DNA of 32,131 bases from positions 1 to 32,131 of the forward strand of contig SXLG01000083.1 of assembly GCA_005777805.1 (NCBI GenBank). Reading direction: 5' to 3'. The notes beneath the pieces were generated by a model. It worked only from the letters and a program-made list of their open reading frames with translations. It was not told the DNA's origin and did no database searches. The DNA is from Pseudomonadota bacterium. Its GTDB lineage: Bacteria; Desulfobacterota; Binatia; UBA12015. Shown piece by piece: positions 9,004-16,850 of this stretch (positions are counted from its first letter, which is position 1; each line of letters opens with the position of its first letter). The position numbers and the translations under genes are program-made.

Positions 9004-10206
9004 CTACGCCCGCTCGGTCGAACGGAGAACGTGGCGGCTTGCGAGGAGGCGGGCCGCCGCAAGTTCGCCGGCCTTGTAGCTCGAGCGCACGAGCGGACCC
9101 GAGGCCACCTCGAGGAAGCCCATCTCGCGCGCCCGGCGGGCCCAGTCCGCGAAGCGTTCGGGCGGGACGAACTCGTGCACCGGGGCATGGCGCGGACTGG
9201 GCCGCAGGTACTGCCCCAGCGTCAGCAGTTCGACCCCAGCCCGATGCAAGCGCGCGAGGGCGTCCTCGATTTCGGCCTCACTCTCGCCGAGACCGAGCAT
9301 CAACGAGGACTTGGTGAGCACGCCCGGAGCGAGAGCGCGCGCGCCGCGAAGCGTCTCCAGCGAGCGTTCGAAGGAACAGCGCGGATCGCGGATCTTCCGT
9401 TGCAGCCGATCGACCACCTCGACGTTGTGAGCGAGCACGTCAGGTCGCGCCGCCATCAAGGTCGCGAGCGCCGCGCCGGCGTAGTCCGGGATCAGCGTCT
9501 CGACCCAGGTTCGCGGCGCCTCCGCGCGGATTGCCGCGATGCACGCTGCATAGTGGGTCGCGCCGCCATCGGGCAGATCGTCCCGATCGACGCTGGTAAT
9601 GACGACGTAGGAGACGTCGAGCGCCGCCACCGCCTTTGCCACATGGCCCGGCTCGTCAGGGTCGGGCGGGGGGGCGCTCTGCACAGTCTTGACGGCGCAG
9701 AAGCGGCAGCGCCGGGTGCAGGCGTCGCCGAGCACCATCAGCGTCATGGTGGCGTGCGGGCCGCGCCAGCACTCGCCGATGTTCGGGCAGTGTGCCTCCT
9801 GACAGACGGTGTGCAGGCGCAGCTCGCGGGTGAGCGCATCGAGACGGGCGTAGTCGGCCCCGCCGGCAATTCGTACCTTGAGCCAGGGCGGCTTCGGCTG
9901 CGGGCGGGTGCCGGCTCGCTTCGAGCCGCGGGTCCCGGTGGCGTGCGTGGCCGGCGCGTCGTCGCTGGGTTGGTCCACGTCGCGCAGCTTGGTTGCGGCG
10001 TGCGCGGCCGGCGTGTCGTCTCCGGGCTGGTCCACGTCGCGCAGCTTCGTCGCGACGTGCGTGGCCGGCGCGTCGTCTCTGGGCTGGTCCATGTCACGCA
10101 GCTTCGTCGCGACGTGCGCGGCCGGCGTGTCGTCGCCGGGCTGGTTCACGTCGCGCAGCTTCGTCGCGGCGTGCGCGGCCGGCGTGTCGTCTCTGGGCTG
10201 GTTCAC
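9004..10206 (-). CDS. lipA: Lipoyl synthase with repeat-encoded N-terminal extension
   Basis: Radical-SAM lipoyl synthase, which inserts two sulfurs into protein-bound octanoyl groups. With the longest start (GTG 10206, 400 residues) the auxiliary-cluster cysteines are C135, C140, C146 (C-x4-C-x5-C), the SAM-cluster cysteines are C163, C167, C170 (C-x3-C-x2-C), and the C-terminal RSSY motif is present. The conserved core starts at KPPWLKVRI (105-113). Everything before it is a 19-residue repeat (QPxDDxPAxHxATKLRD and variants), about 90 residues that normal LipA (about 290-330 residues) lacks. The upstream in-frame stop is at 10336-10338 and no ATG, GTG or TTG occurs before 10206. Translation must therefore start inside the repeats, at 10206, 10149, 10092 (the only ATG), 10035 or 9978. 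10206 has the best Shine-Dalgarno-like GAAGG. No lipB is adjacent. Confidence 0.92.
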   Translation of the reverse strand: MNQPRDDTPAAHAATKLRDVNQPGDDTPAAHVATKLRDMDQPRDDAPATHVATKLRDVDQPGDDTPAAHAATKLRDVDQPSDDAPATHATGTRGSKRAGTRPQPKPPWLKVRIAGGADYARLDALTRELRLHTVCQEAHCPNIGECWRGPHATMTLMVLGDACTRRCRFCAVKTVQSAPPPDPDEPGHVAKAVAALDVSYVVITSVDRDDLPDGGATHYAACIAAIRAEAPRTWVETLIPDYAGAALATLMAARPDVLAHNVEVVDRLQRKIRDPRCSFERSLETLRGARALAPGVLTKSSLMLGLGESEAEIEDALARLHRAGVELLTLGQYLRPSPRHAPVHEFVPPERFADWARRAREMGFLEVASGPLVRSSYKAGELAAARLLASRHVLRSTERA

Positions 10207-10234
10207 GTCGCGTACCTTCGTCGCCGTGTGCGCG
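9941..10234 (-). repeat. 57-bp tandem repeat, five units plus a partial, over the lipA start region
   Basis: Units begin at 9941, 9998, 10055, 10112 and 10169, with nine bases of a sixth to 10234. Units starting at 9998 and 10112 differ at only three positions by my reading. The period is a multiple of three, so every unit encodes 19 residues in the lipA frame, and each presents one GTG or ATG at the same phase. The unit nearest the lipA core and the outermost unit are the most diverged. There are no spacers, so it is a minisatellite and not a CRISPR. Confidence 0.95.
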
Positions 10235-10584
10235 TGAAAGGAAGAGCTCTGATTGCTCCACGGTGCGCGGGTCGCGGCTCTGCTGCCCCTAGCACGTTCA
10301 GCTGCAGGGGGAATTTGCCGCCGGGCGCGTGAGGTTCATGTGCCCGAGACGTGGGCATCCCTGCGCGCTTCGGCGGCACGCGGTCTGTCCAGGTTCTGAA
10401 CACCCGCTGCCGGCGTGCTGTGCACAGGGCCGGTCCTGCTCGCCTCCTTGCGCATCTTGCACGTCGGGCGCCTGTTCATCGCGCACGCAGGTCGCTTCTC
10501 CGAACGGCGTCGCCGCGCTGGCAAGGCCCTTGCGTTAGGGGGCAGGTGGTCGCGTCCTGTCGCGACTCGTGGAGAAGCGCAAAC
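10235..10584. other. 350-base divergent intergenic region between lipA and nirB
   Basis: No convincing gene is seen here. It holds a sigma-54-like promoter for the nitrate operon at 10519-10534. It also holds a perfect 10-bp palindrome CTGTGCACAG at 10418-10427, about 120 bases before the inferred transcription start, and a TGCCC/GGGCA inverted repeat at 10341-10357. The palindrome is a candidate activator or operator site only. The lipA promoter was not recognised. Confidence 0.5.
10519..10534 (+). promoter_or_regulatory. Sigma-54 (RpoN) -24/-12-type promoter of the nitrate operon
   Basis: TGGCAAGGCCCTTGCG fits the RpoN consensus TGGCAC-N5-TTGCW. The invariant GG and GC are exactly ten bases apart. 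It lies 50 bases before the nirB start, so transcription would begin near 10545 and leave a leader of about 40 bases. RpoN control with an NtrC-type activator is established for nitrogen-assimilation genes, which fits the downstream operon. No experiment supports it here. Confidence 0.55.
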
Positions 10585-13089
10585 GTGAGCATCAAGGACC
10601 AACCCGAGCTGTCGCGAGTCGTCGTGATCGGCAGCGGTATGGCGGGTGATCGCGTCGTGGACGAAATCCGCAGCCGCTCCCCGGGCCGCTTCGCGATCAC
10701 TCTCGTCGGTGCAGAGGCGCAGCCGCCCTACAACCGCATCCTGCTCTCGAACGTGTTGCAGGGAAAGCAGGAGGCGCGCGACACGCTGCTGAAGCCCGTG
10801 GACTGGCACGTGCAGAATGGCGTCAATCTACTGGCTGGCTTCCGCGCGACGCGGATCGATCGCGAGCGACGTGTGGTCGTGGTGCACGAATGCTCCGCCG
10901 ATCGCGAGCCCTGGGCCGAACCCGGTGTCGAGCCAGCGATCGCGACGCACGAGCTGCCCTACGACCACGTCGTGATCGCGACCGGGTCGCGTCCCTTCGT
11001 GCCGCCGATCCCTGGTCTCGATCTCGGGCGCGCCGGCACGTTTGTCTTCCGCACGCTGGAGGATTGCGAGCGCATCGCGTCGTGGGCCTCCGGCGTCGAG
11101 CGGGCCGTGGTCATCGGTGGCGGCCTCCTCGGGCTCGAAGCCGCGCGCGGGCTGCTGACCCACGGCGTCTCGGTGTGTGTCCTCGAGGCGGCACCGCGCT
11201 TGATGGCCAACCAGGTCGACGTCGAGGGCGCGCGAGTGCTTGGCGCCGCGATGGCGCGGCTCGGCGTGGACGTACGGGCCGGGGTTGCGCTCGCCCAGGT
11301 GAGCGAGAGTGAGCGCGGTCGGGTGATCCGGCTCGGCGACGGCAGCGAGATCCCAGCCGACCTGCTCGTGGTGGCGACCGGCATCCGGCCGATCACCGAC
11401 GTCGCGCGCACCTCGGGGCTCGGGGTCGCGCGCGGTATCGTGTGCGACGACCAGATGCGGACCAGCGATCCGAGAATTTTTGCGCTTGGCGAATGCATCG
11501 AGCACCGCGGCACTCTCTTCGGTCTGGTCGAGCCGATCTGGGAACAGGCACGCGTCGTCGCCGACGTTCTGACCGGTGTCGCGCCCGAGGCGAGCTATGG
11601 CGGCTCGAAGGTCGCGACTCGTCTCAAGGTCATGGGGGTGGACCTGGCCGTGCTGGGCGATGCGCGCGAGGCCGCTCCGGACGACGAGGTCGTGACCTTC
11701 GGCGAGCCAGCGCGCGGCGTCTACCAGCGTCTCGTGATCCGCGCCGGTCGCCTTACCGGAGCTGTCTTGATCGGTGACACCACGGCTTTTCCAGTGCTCG
11801 ACCGGCTCTACCGGCTCGACGAGTTGGTGCCGGAAACGCGCGCCGAGTTGCTCTTCCCGGCAGGCGCGAGCCTGGCCTTCGATGCGGCCACGCTCTCCGA
11901 CGAGGATCAGGTCTGTAATTGCAACGGCGTATCCGCAGGCGCCATCCGGCAGGCGATTGCGGGCGGCGCGTGCACGGTCCCGAGGATCGCGGCCTGTACC
12001 CGCGCCGGTGGCGGTTGCGGCAGTTGTCGCGGCACCGTCGCAGCACTGCTCGACCTGGCGGGCGGTCCCCGGGAGGACGAGAGCGAGCACTGGTACGTGC
12101 CCGGTGTCCCGCTGCGCAAGGCCGAACTCACCGCCGCCATCCGCGAGCGCGGTCTGCGCAGCGTCAGTTCCGTGTTTCGCGCGTTCGCTGCGGGGCGCGA
12201 GGATGCGGCGAGCAAGCCGGGGCTGGCCTCATTGCTGCGCTCGATCTGGAACGAGGCCTACGAGGATGAACGCGACGCACGCTACGTCAATGACCGCGTA
12301 CATGCCAATATCCAGCGGGATGGCACCTTCAGCGTCGTGCCGCGGATCTATGGTGGTGTGACCTCGCCAGCCGAATTGCGACGGATCGCCGATGTCGCCG
12401 AGCGCTACGGCGCCGCGATGGTCAAGATCACCGGTGGCCAGCGCATCGATCTGCTCGGTATCCGACGGGAGGATCTGCCCGGCGTGTGGCGTGATCTCGG
12501 GATGCCGAGCGGCCACGCCTACACCAAGGCATTCCGCACCTGCAAGAGCTGCGTGGGCTCGGACTTCTGCCGCTACGGGATCGGCGACGCGGTGGCGCTC
12601 GCCCAGCAGATCGAGCGCCGCTTCCAGGGCGTCGAGTCGCCGGCCAAGATGAAGCTTGCGACCGCCGGCTGCCCGCGCAACTGCTCGGAGGCCTACGTCA
12701 AGGATGTCGGGCTCGTCGCTGTCGAGGGCGGCAACTGGGAGGTCTACGTGGGCGGCGCGGCAGGCGCGCACGTCCGCAAGGGCGATCTTCTCTGCACGGT
12801 CAGGTCGCATGACGAGGCGCTCGGGATCGTCGGCCGCTTCATGCAGTACTACCGCGAGAACGCGCGCTGGCTCGAGCGCACCTACGCCTTCGTGCCGCGG
12901 CTCGGGATCGAGCATCTGCGACGCGTCTTGATCGAGGACAGCGAGGGCATCTGTGCCCGGCTCGATCGAGAGATGGACGCGACGGCTCTGGCTTACGTCG
13001 ATCCATGGGCAGCGGACACGGAGGCGCCGGCCTATCCGGGGCAGTTTGACGCGCGGCCGCCACTGCTCGTGGCCGGAGCGATCGCGTGA
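10585..13089 (+). CDS. nirB: NADH-dependent assimilatory nitrite reductase, large subunit
   Basis: Cytoplasmic NirB of 834 residues, the usual length, reducing nitrite to ammonium with NADH electrons. Domains in order: FAD/NAD(P)-binding pyridine nucleotide-disulfide oxidoreductase fold (about 10-330, GSGMAG and GGGLLGLEAARG dinucleotide loops); BFD-like [2Fe-2S] domain with C444, C446, C478, C481; sulfite/nitrite reductase ferredoxin-like half (about 530-600); and the sirohaem/[4Fe-4S] domain with C656-x5-C662 and C696-x3-C700. The start GTG 10585 puts the FAD loop at the right distance from the N-terminus and has GGAG upstream; the frame stays open further upstream without homology. It is the first gene of the operon, 50 bases behind the sigma-54-like promoter. 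NirD follows after 112 bases. Confidence 0.95.
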   Translation: MSIKDQPELSRVVVIGSGMAGDRVVDEIRSRSPGRFAITLVGAEAQPPYNRILLSNVLQGKQEARDTLLKPVDWHVQNGVNLLAGFRATRIDRERRVVVVHECSADREPWAEPGVEPAIATHELPYDHVVIATGSRPFVPPIPGLDLGRAGTFVFRTLEDCERIASWASGVERAVVIGGGLLGLEAARGLLTHGVSVCVLEAAPRLMANQVDVEGARVLGAAMARLGVDVRAGVALAQVSESERGRVIRLGDGSEIPADLLVVATGIRPITDVARTSGLGVARGIVCDDQMRTSDPRIFALGECIEHRGTLFGLVEPIWEQARVVADVLTGVAPEASYGGSKVATRLKVMGVDLAVLGDAREAAPDDEVVTFGEPARGVYQRLVIRAGRLTGAVLIGDTTAFPVLDRLYRLDELVPETRAELLFPAGASLAFDAATLSDEDQVCNCNGVSAGAIRQAIAGGACTVPRIAACTRAGGGCGSCRGTVAALLDLAGGPREDESEHWYVPGVPLRKAELTAAIRERGLRSVSSVFRAFAAGREDAASKPGLASLLRSIWNEAYEDERDARYVNDRVHANIQRDGTFSVVPRIYGGVTSPAELRRIADVAERYGAAMVKITGGQRIDLLGIRREDLPGVWRDLGMPSGHAYTKAFRTCKSCVGSDFCRYGIGDAVALAQQIERRFQGVESPAKMKLATAGCPRNCSEAYVKDVGLVAVEGGNWEVYVGGAAGAHVRKGDLLCTVRSHDEALGIVGRFMQYYRENARWLERTYAFVPRLGIEHLRRVLIEDSEGICARLDREMDATALAYVDPWAADTEAPAYPGQFDARPPLLVAGAIA

Positions 13090-13201
13090 GATGGCGCACG
13101 CCCCGAGCAAGAGGACGCATGAGGTTGCGTGCCCGCAGTCCAAGGCGAGACGGCGCGGGACGAGTGCGGCGCACGCAGGCCGGCGCTCTGGAGGCTTGCC
13201 G

Positions 13202-13600
13202 ATGAGCATGGTCGCGGTGGGTCCGGTCGCGGCAGCGGGAGCGGACAGAGTGCGGGCACTCGCGCCGGCATTGCTCGGGTGGCGCGCCGGCCGTCGCGTG
13301 ATCGACGTCGGGCCCCTTGAGGAGTTGCCGCTCGGGCAGGGGCGAGCTTTCGTGTTTGAGCGCCGTCGCATCGCGATCTTCCGGCAGCGCGACGGCCGTC
13401 TCTTCGCGACCGACGATCGCTGCCCACATCGCGGCGGTCCGCTCTCCGACGGTCTTCTCGGGGAAGGCCGGGTGCTCTGCCCGCTGCACGGCTTTGCCTT
13501 CGATCTCGCCACCGGCTGCGGTCCGGCCCATCGCGCGGTCGTGCATGAAGTGCACGTCGAAGCCGGTCGCGTGGTGGTGCTGATTGCGGAGCCGGCGTGA
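13202..13600 (+). CDS. nirD: Nitrite reductase small subunit, Rieske-type
   Basis: NirD-like Rieske ferredoxin domain of 132 residues, the small subunit of NADH-nitrite reductase. The [2Fe-2S] ligands are visible: C74-x-H76 (CPHRGG) and C93-x2-H96 (CPLHGF). There are no extra disulfide cysteines, so it is the soluble NirD type and not the bc1 type. ATG 13202 has TGGAGG eight bases upstream. An alternative in-frame ATG at 13091, just after the nirB stop, would add a 37-residue Arg-rich leader without homology. About 35 residues precede the Rieske fold, somewhat more than in short NirD proteins. The stop codon overlaps the ATG of the next gene, indicating translational coupling. Confidence 0.9.
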   Translation: MSMVAVGPVAAAGADRVRALAPALLGWRAGRRVIDVGPLEELPLGQGRAFVFERRRIAIFRQRDGRLFATDDRCPHRGGPLSDGLLGEGRVLCPLHGFAFDLATGCGPAHRAVVHEVHVEAGRVVVLIAEPA

Positions 13601-14631
13601 TGACCTCACGGGCTCCGGTGCGGGCCGCGTGGTGCGATGCCGGCGTGGTGTTCGGGCTCGCGCTTGCGCTGGTGGCCTTGGGGTCGGGCGGGTTCGCGCG
13701 TCTCGATCCGGCCCTTCTCGGATATCTGTTCGCGACGCTGGTTTCGGTGGCGCTGACCGCGCAGCGTGTCTCGCTCTTCTGGCGGCGGCCCCAGACGGCA
13801 CCGCTCGGGCGCGCCTTGTGGGCCGGGCTTCGCCGACGCGAGGGTTTGGCGCGTGGTGCGCGCGGGGCAGGTAGGGATCTGCTGGCGCAGCGCTCTCTGG
13901 TGCGGCGCGGAGCAGCGTCGGGTGCGGCGCATCTCCTGCTCGCCTGGGGCACGATGGGGGCCTTCGCCATCACCGTGCCGCTGGTCTTTGGCTGGCTCGA
14001 CTTCGTGGCGGCCGGGGAGCGGACCTATCGAGCGCGCTTGCTCGGCGTGGAGGGGATCGACTTTGGTGTCGACGGCGCCTTTGCCTGGCTCGTCTTCCAT
14101 GCCCTGATCCTGTGCTCGTTCGCGGTCCTCGGGGGAGTGGCGATGCTGCTCGCCGCGCGCTTGCGCCGCCGGAGCGTGGCCGGGGCCGGTGGTTCCTTCC
14201 ACGTGGGCCCGCTGGTCTTGCTCGCGGTGGTTGCCCTGAGTGGCCTTGCCCTGCCGGCGGTGGCGGCATCGGGTTCGCCGCTTGCGATCGCGATCGCGCG
14301 CCGGGTCCACGAAATTTGTGTAGTAGCACTGCTGCTGGCGCTGCCAGCGGGGAAGCTCTTCCACATTTTCCTGCGACCGCTTCAACTCGCCGCCGCCGAA
14401 CTCAAGGCCGCCCCGGCGCAGCCTTGTCGCGCTTGCGGGGTGGCGCTCTCCAGCGCGCAGATCGAGATCGTCGCGCGCCTGCTGCGGGCGAGTGGCGCGG
14501 GCGTGCCCGAGCGGGTGGCCCTCTGCCCGGCCTGTCGCCGCCGCGGGTTGGCGCGCAGCCATGCGGGCCTTCTCGCGGGCGGCCTCGAACCGCCGCTCCC
14601 GGGGCCGGCTCCGCTGCGGCGGGCGGCCTAG
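13600..14631 (+). CDS. NarI-like b-haem membrane protein with C-terminal zinc ribbon
   Basis: Predicted 343-residue inner-membrane protein with about six hydrophobic segments, followed by a soluble tail. Four histidines lie in or beside membrane helices: H111, H167, H237 and H255. The H237-H255 spacing of 18 equals that of the two haem ligands on the last helix of NarI (H187/H205 in E. coli), and the flanking segment KLFHIFLRP is typical of NarI/DsrM/HmeC-type quinol-interacting cytochromes. The tail carries C276-x2-C279 and C309-x2-C312, a zinc-ribbon or rubredoxin-like knuckle not found in NarI. ATG 13600 overlaps the nirD stop (TGATG). Lying between nirD and the nitrate reductase, it probably links the quinone pool to the reductase. 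Haem content is inferred. Confidence 0.7.
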   Translation: MTSRAPVRAAWCDAGVVFGLALALVALGSGGFARLDPALLGYLFATLVSVALTAQRVSLFWRRPQTAPLGRALWAGLRRREGLARGARGAGRDLLAQRSLVRRGAASGAAHLLLAWGTMGAFAITVPLVFGWLDFVAAGERTYRARLLGVEGIDFGVDGAFAWLVFHALILCSFAVLGGVAMLLAARLRRRSVAGAGGSFHVGPLVLLAVVALSGLALPAVAASGSPLAIAIARRVHEICVVALLLALPAGKLFHIFLRPLQLAAAELKAAPAQPCRACGVALSSAQIEIVARLLRASGAGVPERVALCPACRRRGLARSHAGLLAGGLEPPLPGPAPLRRAA

Positions 14632-14642
14632 GAAGGATCGCC

Positions 14643-16850
14643 ATGGCCACCTTGCCCGCCAGTCCGGAGGATCTCGCCGCACGCCACGGTCCGCACCTCG
14701 CCTGGGAGCCGCCCGGCGGCTTCGCCGCGCGCTCGCATATCGACCGTCGGGTCGAGACCCACTGCTGCTTCTGCGGCCAGCAGTGTGGCGTCAAGCTCCT
14801 GGTGCGCGACGAGCAGGTGGTCGGCGTCGAGCCCTGGGAGGAGTTCCCCTTCAATCGCGGCAAGCTCTGTCCGAAGGGCGTCAAGCGCTACCTGCAGAAC
14901 AATCATCCCGACCGGCTGCTCCACCCGCTGGTGCGCTCGGGCGACGGTTTCGCGCGGCTGCCCTGGGACGAGGCGACCTGGCAGGTCGTCGAGCGGCTCC
15001 AGCGCATCCAGGACCGGCACGGCAAGGATTCGGTCGCGGTACTCGGCGGGGCTTCGATCAGCAACGAGCGGGCCTATCTGGTCGGCAAGTTCGCCCGGCT
15101 CGGCCTCGGGACGCGACACGTCGACTACAACGGCCGGCTCTGCATGGTGGCCGCGGGCACGGCCAACAAGAAGGCCTTCGGGATCGACCGCGCCGCCAAT
15201 CCGTGGGCCGACATCCCGCTCGCCGATCTGATCTTTGTCACGGGTTCGAATGTGAGCGAGTGCAGCCCGATCACCACCGACTACATCTGGCGGGCGCGCG
15301 ACCGCGGCGCCAAGCTGGTGGTGGTCGATCCGCGGCTCACGCCGATCGCACGTACCGCGGATCTTTTCTTGCCGGTCCGCCCGGGAACGGATCTGGCCCT
15401 CATGAATGCGATCTTGCACGCCGTGGTTCGGCTCGGTGGCGTGGACGAGAGCTTCGTCGAGCGCCACACGACCGGCTTCGACGAGGTTCTCGCGACCGTG
15501 ATGCGCTACGCACCCGAGGACGTCGAACGCACGGTGGGCATCCCGGCGGCACGTATCTGGGAGGCCGCGCGTCTGTGGGTGCAGGCGCCGCGAACGATGC
15601 TGCTGCACGCGCGCGGCATCGAACACCACTCGAAGGGCACCGACACCGTGCTCTCGTGCATCAACCTGGTGTTGGCGACAGGACGGATCGGGCGGCCCGG
15701 CTGCGGCTACGCCTCGATCACCGGACAGGGCAACGGCCAGGGCGCACGCGAGCACGGTCAGCGCTGCAATCAGCTTCCCGGCGCGCGTGACATCGAGAAC
15801 CCAGAGCACCGTCGCCACATCGCCGACTTCTGGGGCGTGGCCGAGCAGGAGATCCCACACACCGGGGCCACCGCCCCGCAGATCATGGAGAAGATTCACG
15901 CCGGCGAGATCCGCGGTCTGCTCTCGCTCTGCTTCAACCCGCTGGTCTCGCTGCCTGATGCGAACTTCACCCGGGAGGCGCTGGAGCGGCTCGACTGCTT
16001 CGTTGCGATCGATTTCTTCCTCTCGGAGACAGCCCAACATGCCGATCTCGTGCTGCCGGGCGCTCTGCAGGAGGAAGACGAGGGCACCGTCACGAGCACC
16101 GAGGGGCGGGTCCTCCGGGTGCGTCAGGCCGTGGCCCCGCCGGGCGAGGCGCGACGCGACTGGGAGATCCTCGGTGCCATCGCCGAGCGGCTCGGGCGCG
16201 GCGACAAGCTTAAGTTTTCCTCGTCGCGCGAGATCTTTGCCGAATTGCGTGAGGCCTCGCGCGGGGGCATCGCCGACTACGGCGGCATCACCTGGGAGCG
16301 CATCGAGGCCCAATACGGCGTCTTCTGGCCCTGCCCGAACGAGTCGCATGCGGGGACGCCACGGCTCTTCGAGGGCGGCCGCTTTTACCATCCCGACGGC
16401 CGTGCGCGGCTGCATCCCGTCGAGCACAGACCGCCCGCCGAGCAGGTATCGGCGGAGTACCCGATCTGGCTCACCACCGGCCGGGTCGTCTCGCAGTTTC
16501 TCTCCGGCACGCAGACCCGGCGCATCGGGCCACTGGTCGAGCTCCAGGATCGCCCCAGGGTCGAGATCCATCCGCGCCTTGCCGCACAGCTCGGCATCGC
16601 CGATGGCGCGCGGGTCCGGGTCTCGTCACGCCGCGGCACGATCGAGCTCGACGCTCAGGTCGTGGCCACCATCCGGCCCGATACCGTGTTCATTCCCTAC
16701 CACTGGCCGGGCGCGCTCGCGGCGAACCAGCTCACCCAGCGCGCCTACGACCCCGACTCCGGCATCCCCGAATTCAAAGTTTCCGCGGTGCGCCTGGAGG
16801 CGATCGCGACGCGGGGCGTGGTCGGCGTCCCGGCGGGGAGGGCGGCGTGA
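14643..16850 (+). CDS. narB: Assimilatory nitrate reductase, molybdopterin catalytic subunit
   Basis: A 735-residue member of the molybdopterin oxidoreductase family, closest in length and layout to NarB/NasA, reducing nitrate to nitrite at a bis-MGD molybdenum site. [4Fe-4S] ligands are C41-x2-C44-x3-C48 and C76 (LCPKG), with an extra cysteine at 42. The likely Mo ligand is C167 in NGRLCM, as in NapA/NarB. The C-terminal molybdopterin dinucleotide-binding domain is evident (about 605-715, WLTTGRVVSQFLSGTQTRR through PYHWPG). No Tat or Sec signal, so cytoplasmic. It lacks the C-terminal BFD [2Fe-2S] domain that some NasA proteins carry, so electrons must come from another subunit; the next gene supplies one. 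AGGAAGG precedes ATG 14643, and the stop overlaps the next GTG. A formate-dehydrogenase-like activity cannot be excluded, but the neighbours argue for nitrate. nasA is the alternative symbol. Confidence 0.88.
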   Translation: MATLPASPEDLAARHGPHLAWEPPGGFAARSHIDRRVETHCCFCGQQCGVKLLVRDEQVVGVEPWEEFPFNRGKLCPKGVKRYLQNNHPDRLLHPLVRSGDGFARLPWDEATWQVVERLQRIQDRHGKDSVAVLGGASISNERAYLVGKFARLGLGTRHVDYNGRLCMVAAGTANKKAFGIDRAANPWADIPLADLIFVTGSNVSECSPITTDYIWRARDRGAKLVVVDPRLTPIARTADLFLPVRPGTDLALMNAILHAVVRLGGVDESFVERHTTGFDEVLATVMRYAPEDVERTVGIPAARIWEAARLWVQAPRTMLLHARGIEHHSKGTDTVLSCINLVLATGRIGRPGCGYASITGQGNGQGAREHGQRCNQLPGARDIENPEHRRHIADFWGVAEQEIPHTGATAPQIMEKIHAGEIRGLLSLCFNPLVSLPDANFTREALERLDCFVAIDFFLSETAQHADLVLPGALQEEDEGTVTSTEGRVLRVRQAVAPPGEARRDWEILGAIAERLGRGDKLKFSSSREIFAELREASRGGIADYGGITWERIEAQYGVFWPCPNESHAGTPRLFEGGRFYHPDGRARLHPVEHRPPAEQVSAEYPIWLTTGRVVSQFLSGTQTRRIGPLVELQDRPRVEIHPRLAAQLGIADGARVRVSSRRGTIELDAQVVATIRPDTVFIPYHWPGALAANQLTQRAYDPDSGIPEFKVSAVRLEAIATRGVVGVPAGRAA

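Noticed and set aside
9941-10234. CRISPR array
   Set aside because: The units are directly adjacent, with no unique spacers, a 57-bp period and codon-compatible variation. It is a coding minisatellite.
9031-10332. Long plus-strand open frame with a 19-residue repeat
   Set aside because: It is antisense to lipA. A 57-bp repeat is open and repetitive in several frames. The radical-SAM and auxiliary cysteines show the minus strand is the real gene.
10351-10584. N-terminal extension of NirB
   Set aside because: It would cover the sigma-54-like promoter and add residues with no NirB homology. GTG 10585 gives the normal NirB length.
14628-16571. 647-codon minus-strand open frame
   Set aside because: It lies wholly opposite the nitrate reductase, whose metal ligands and domains are clear. 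Long antisense frames are expected at this GC content.
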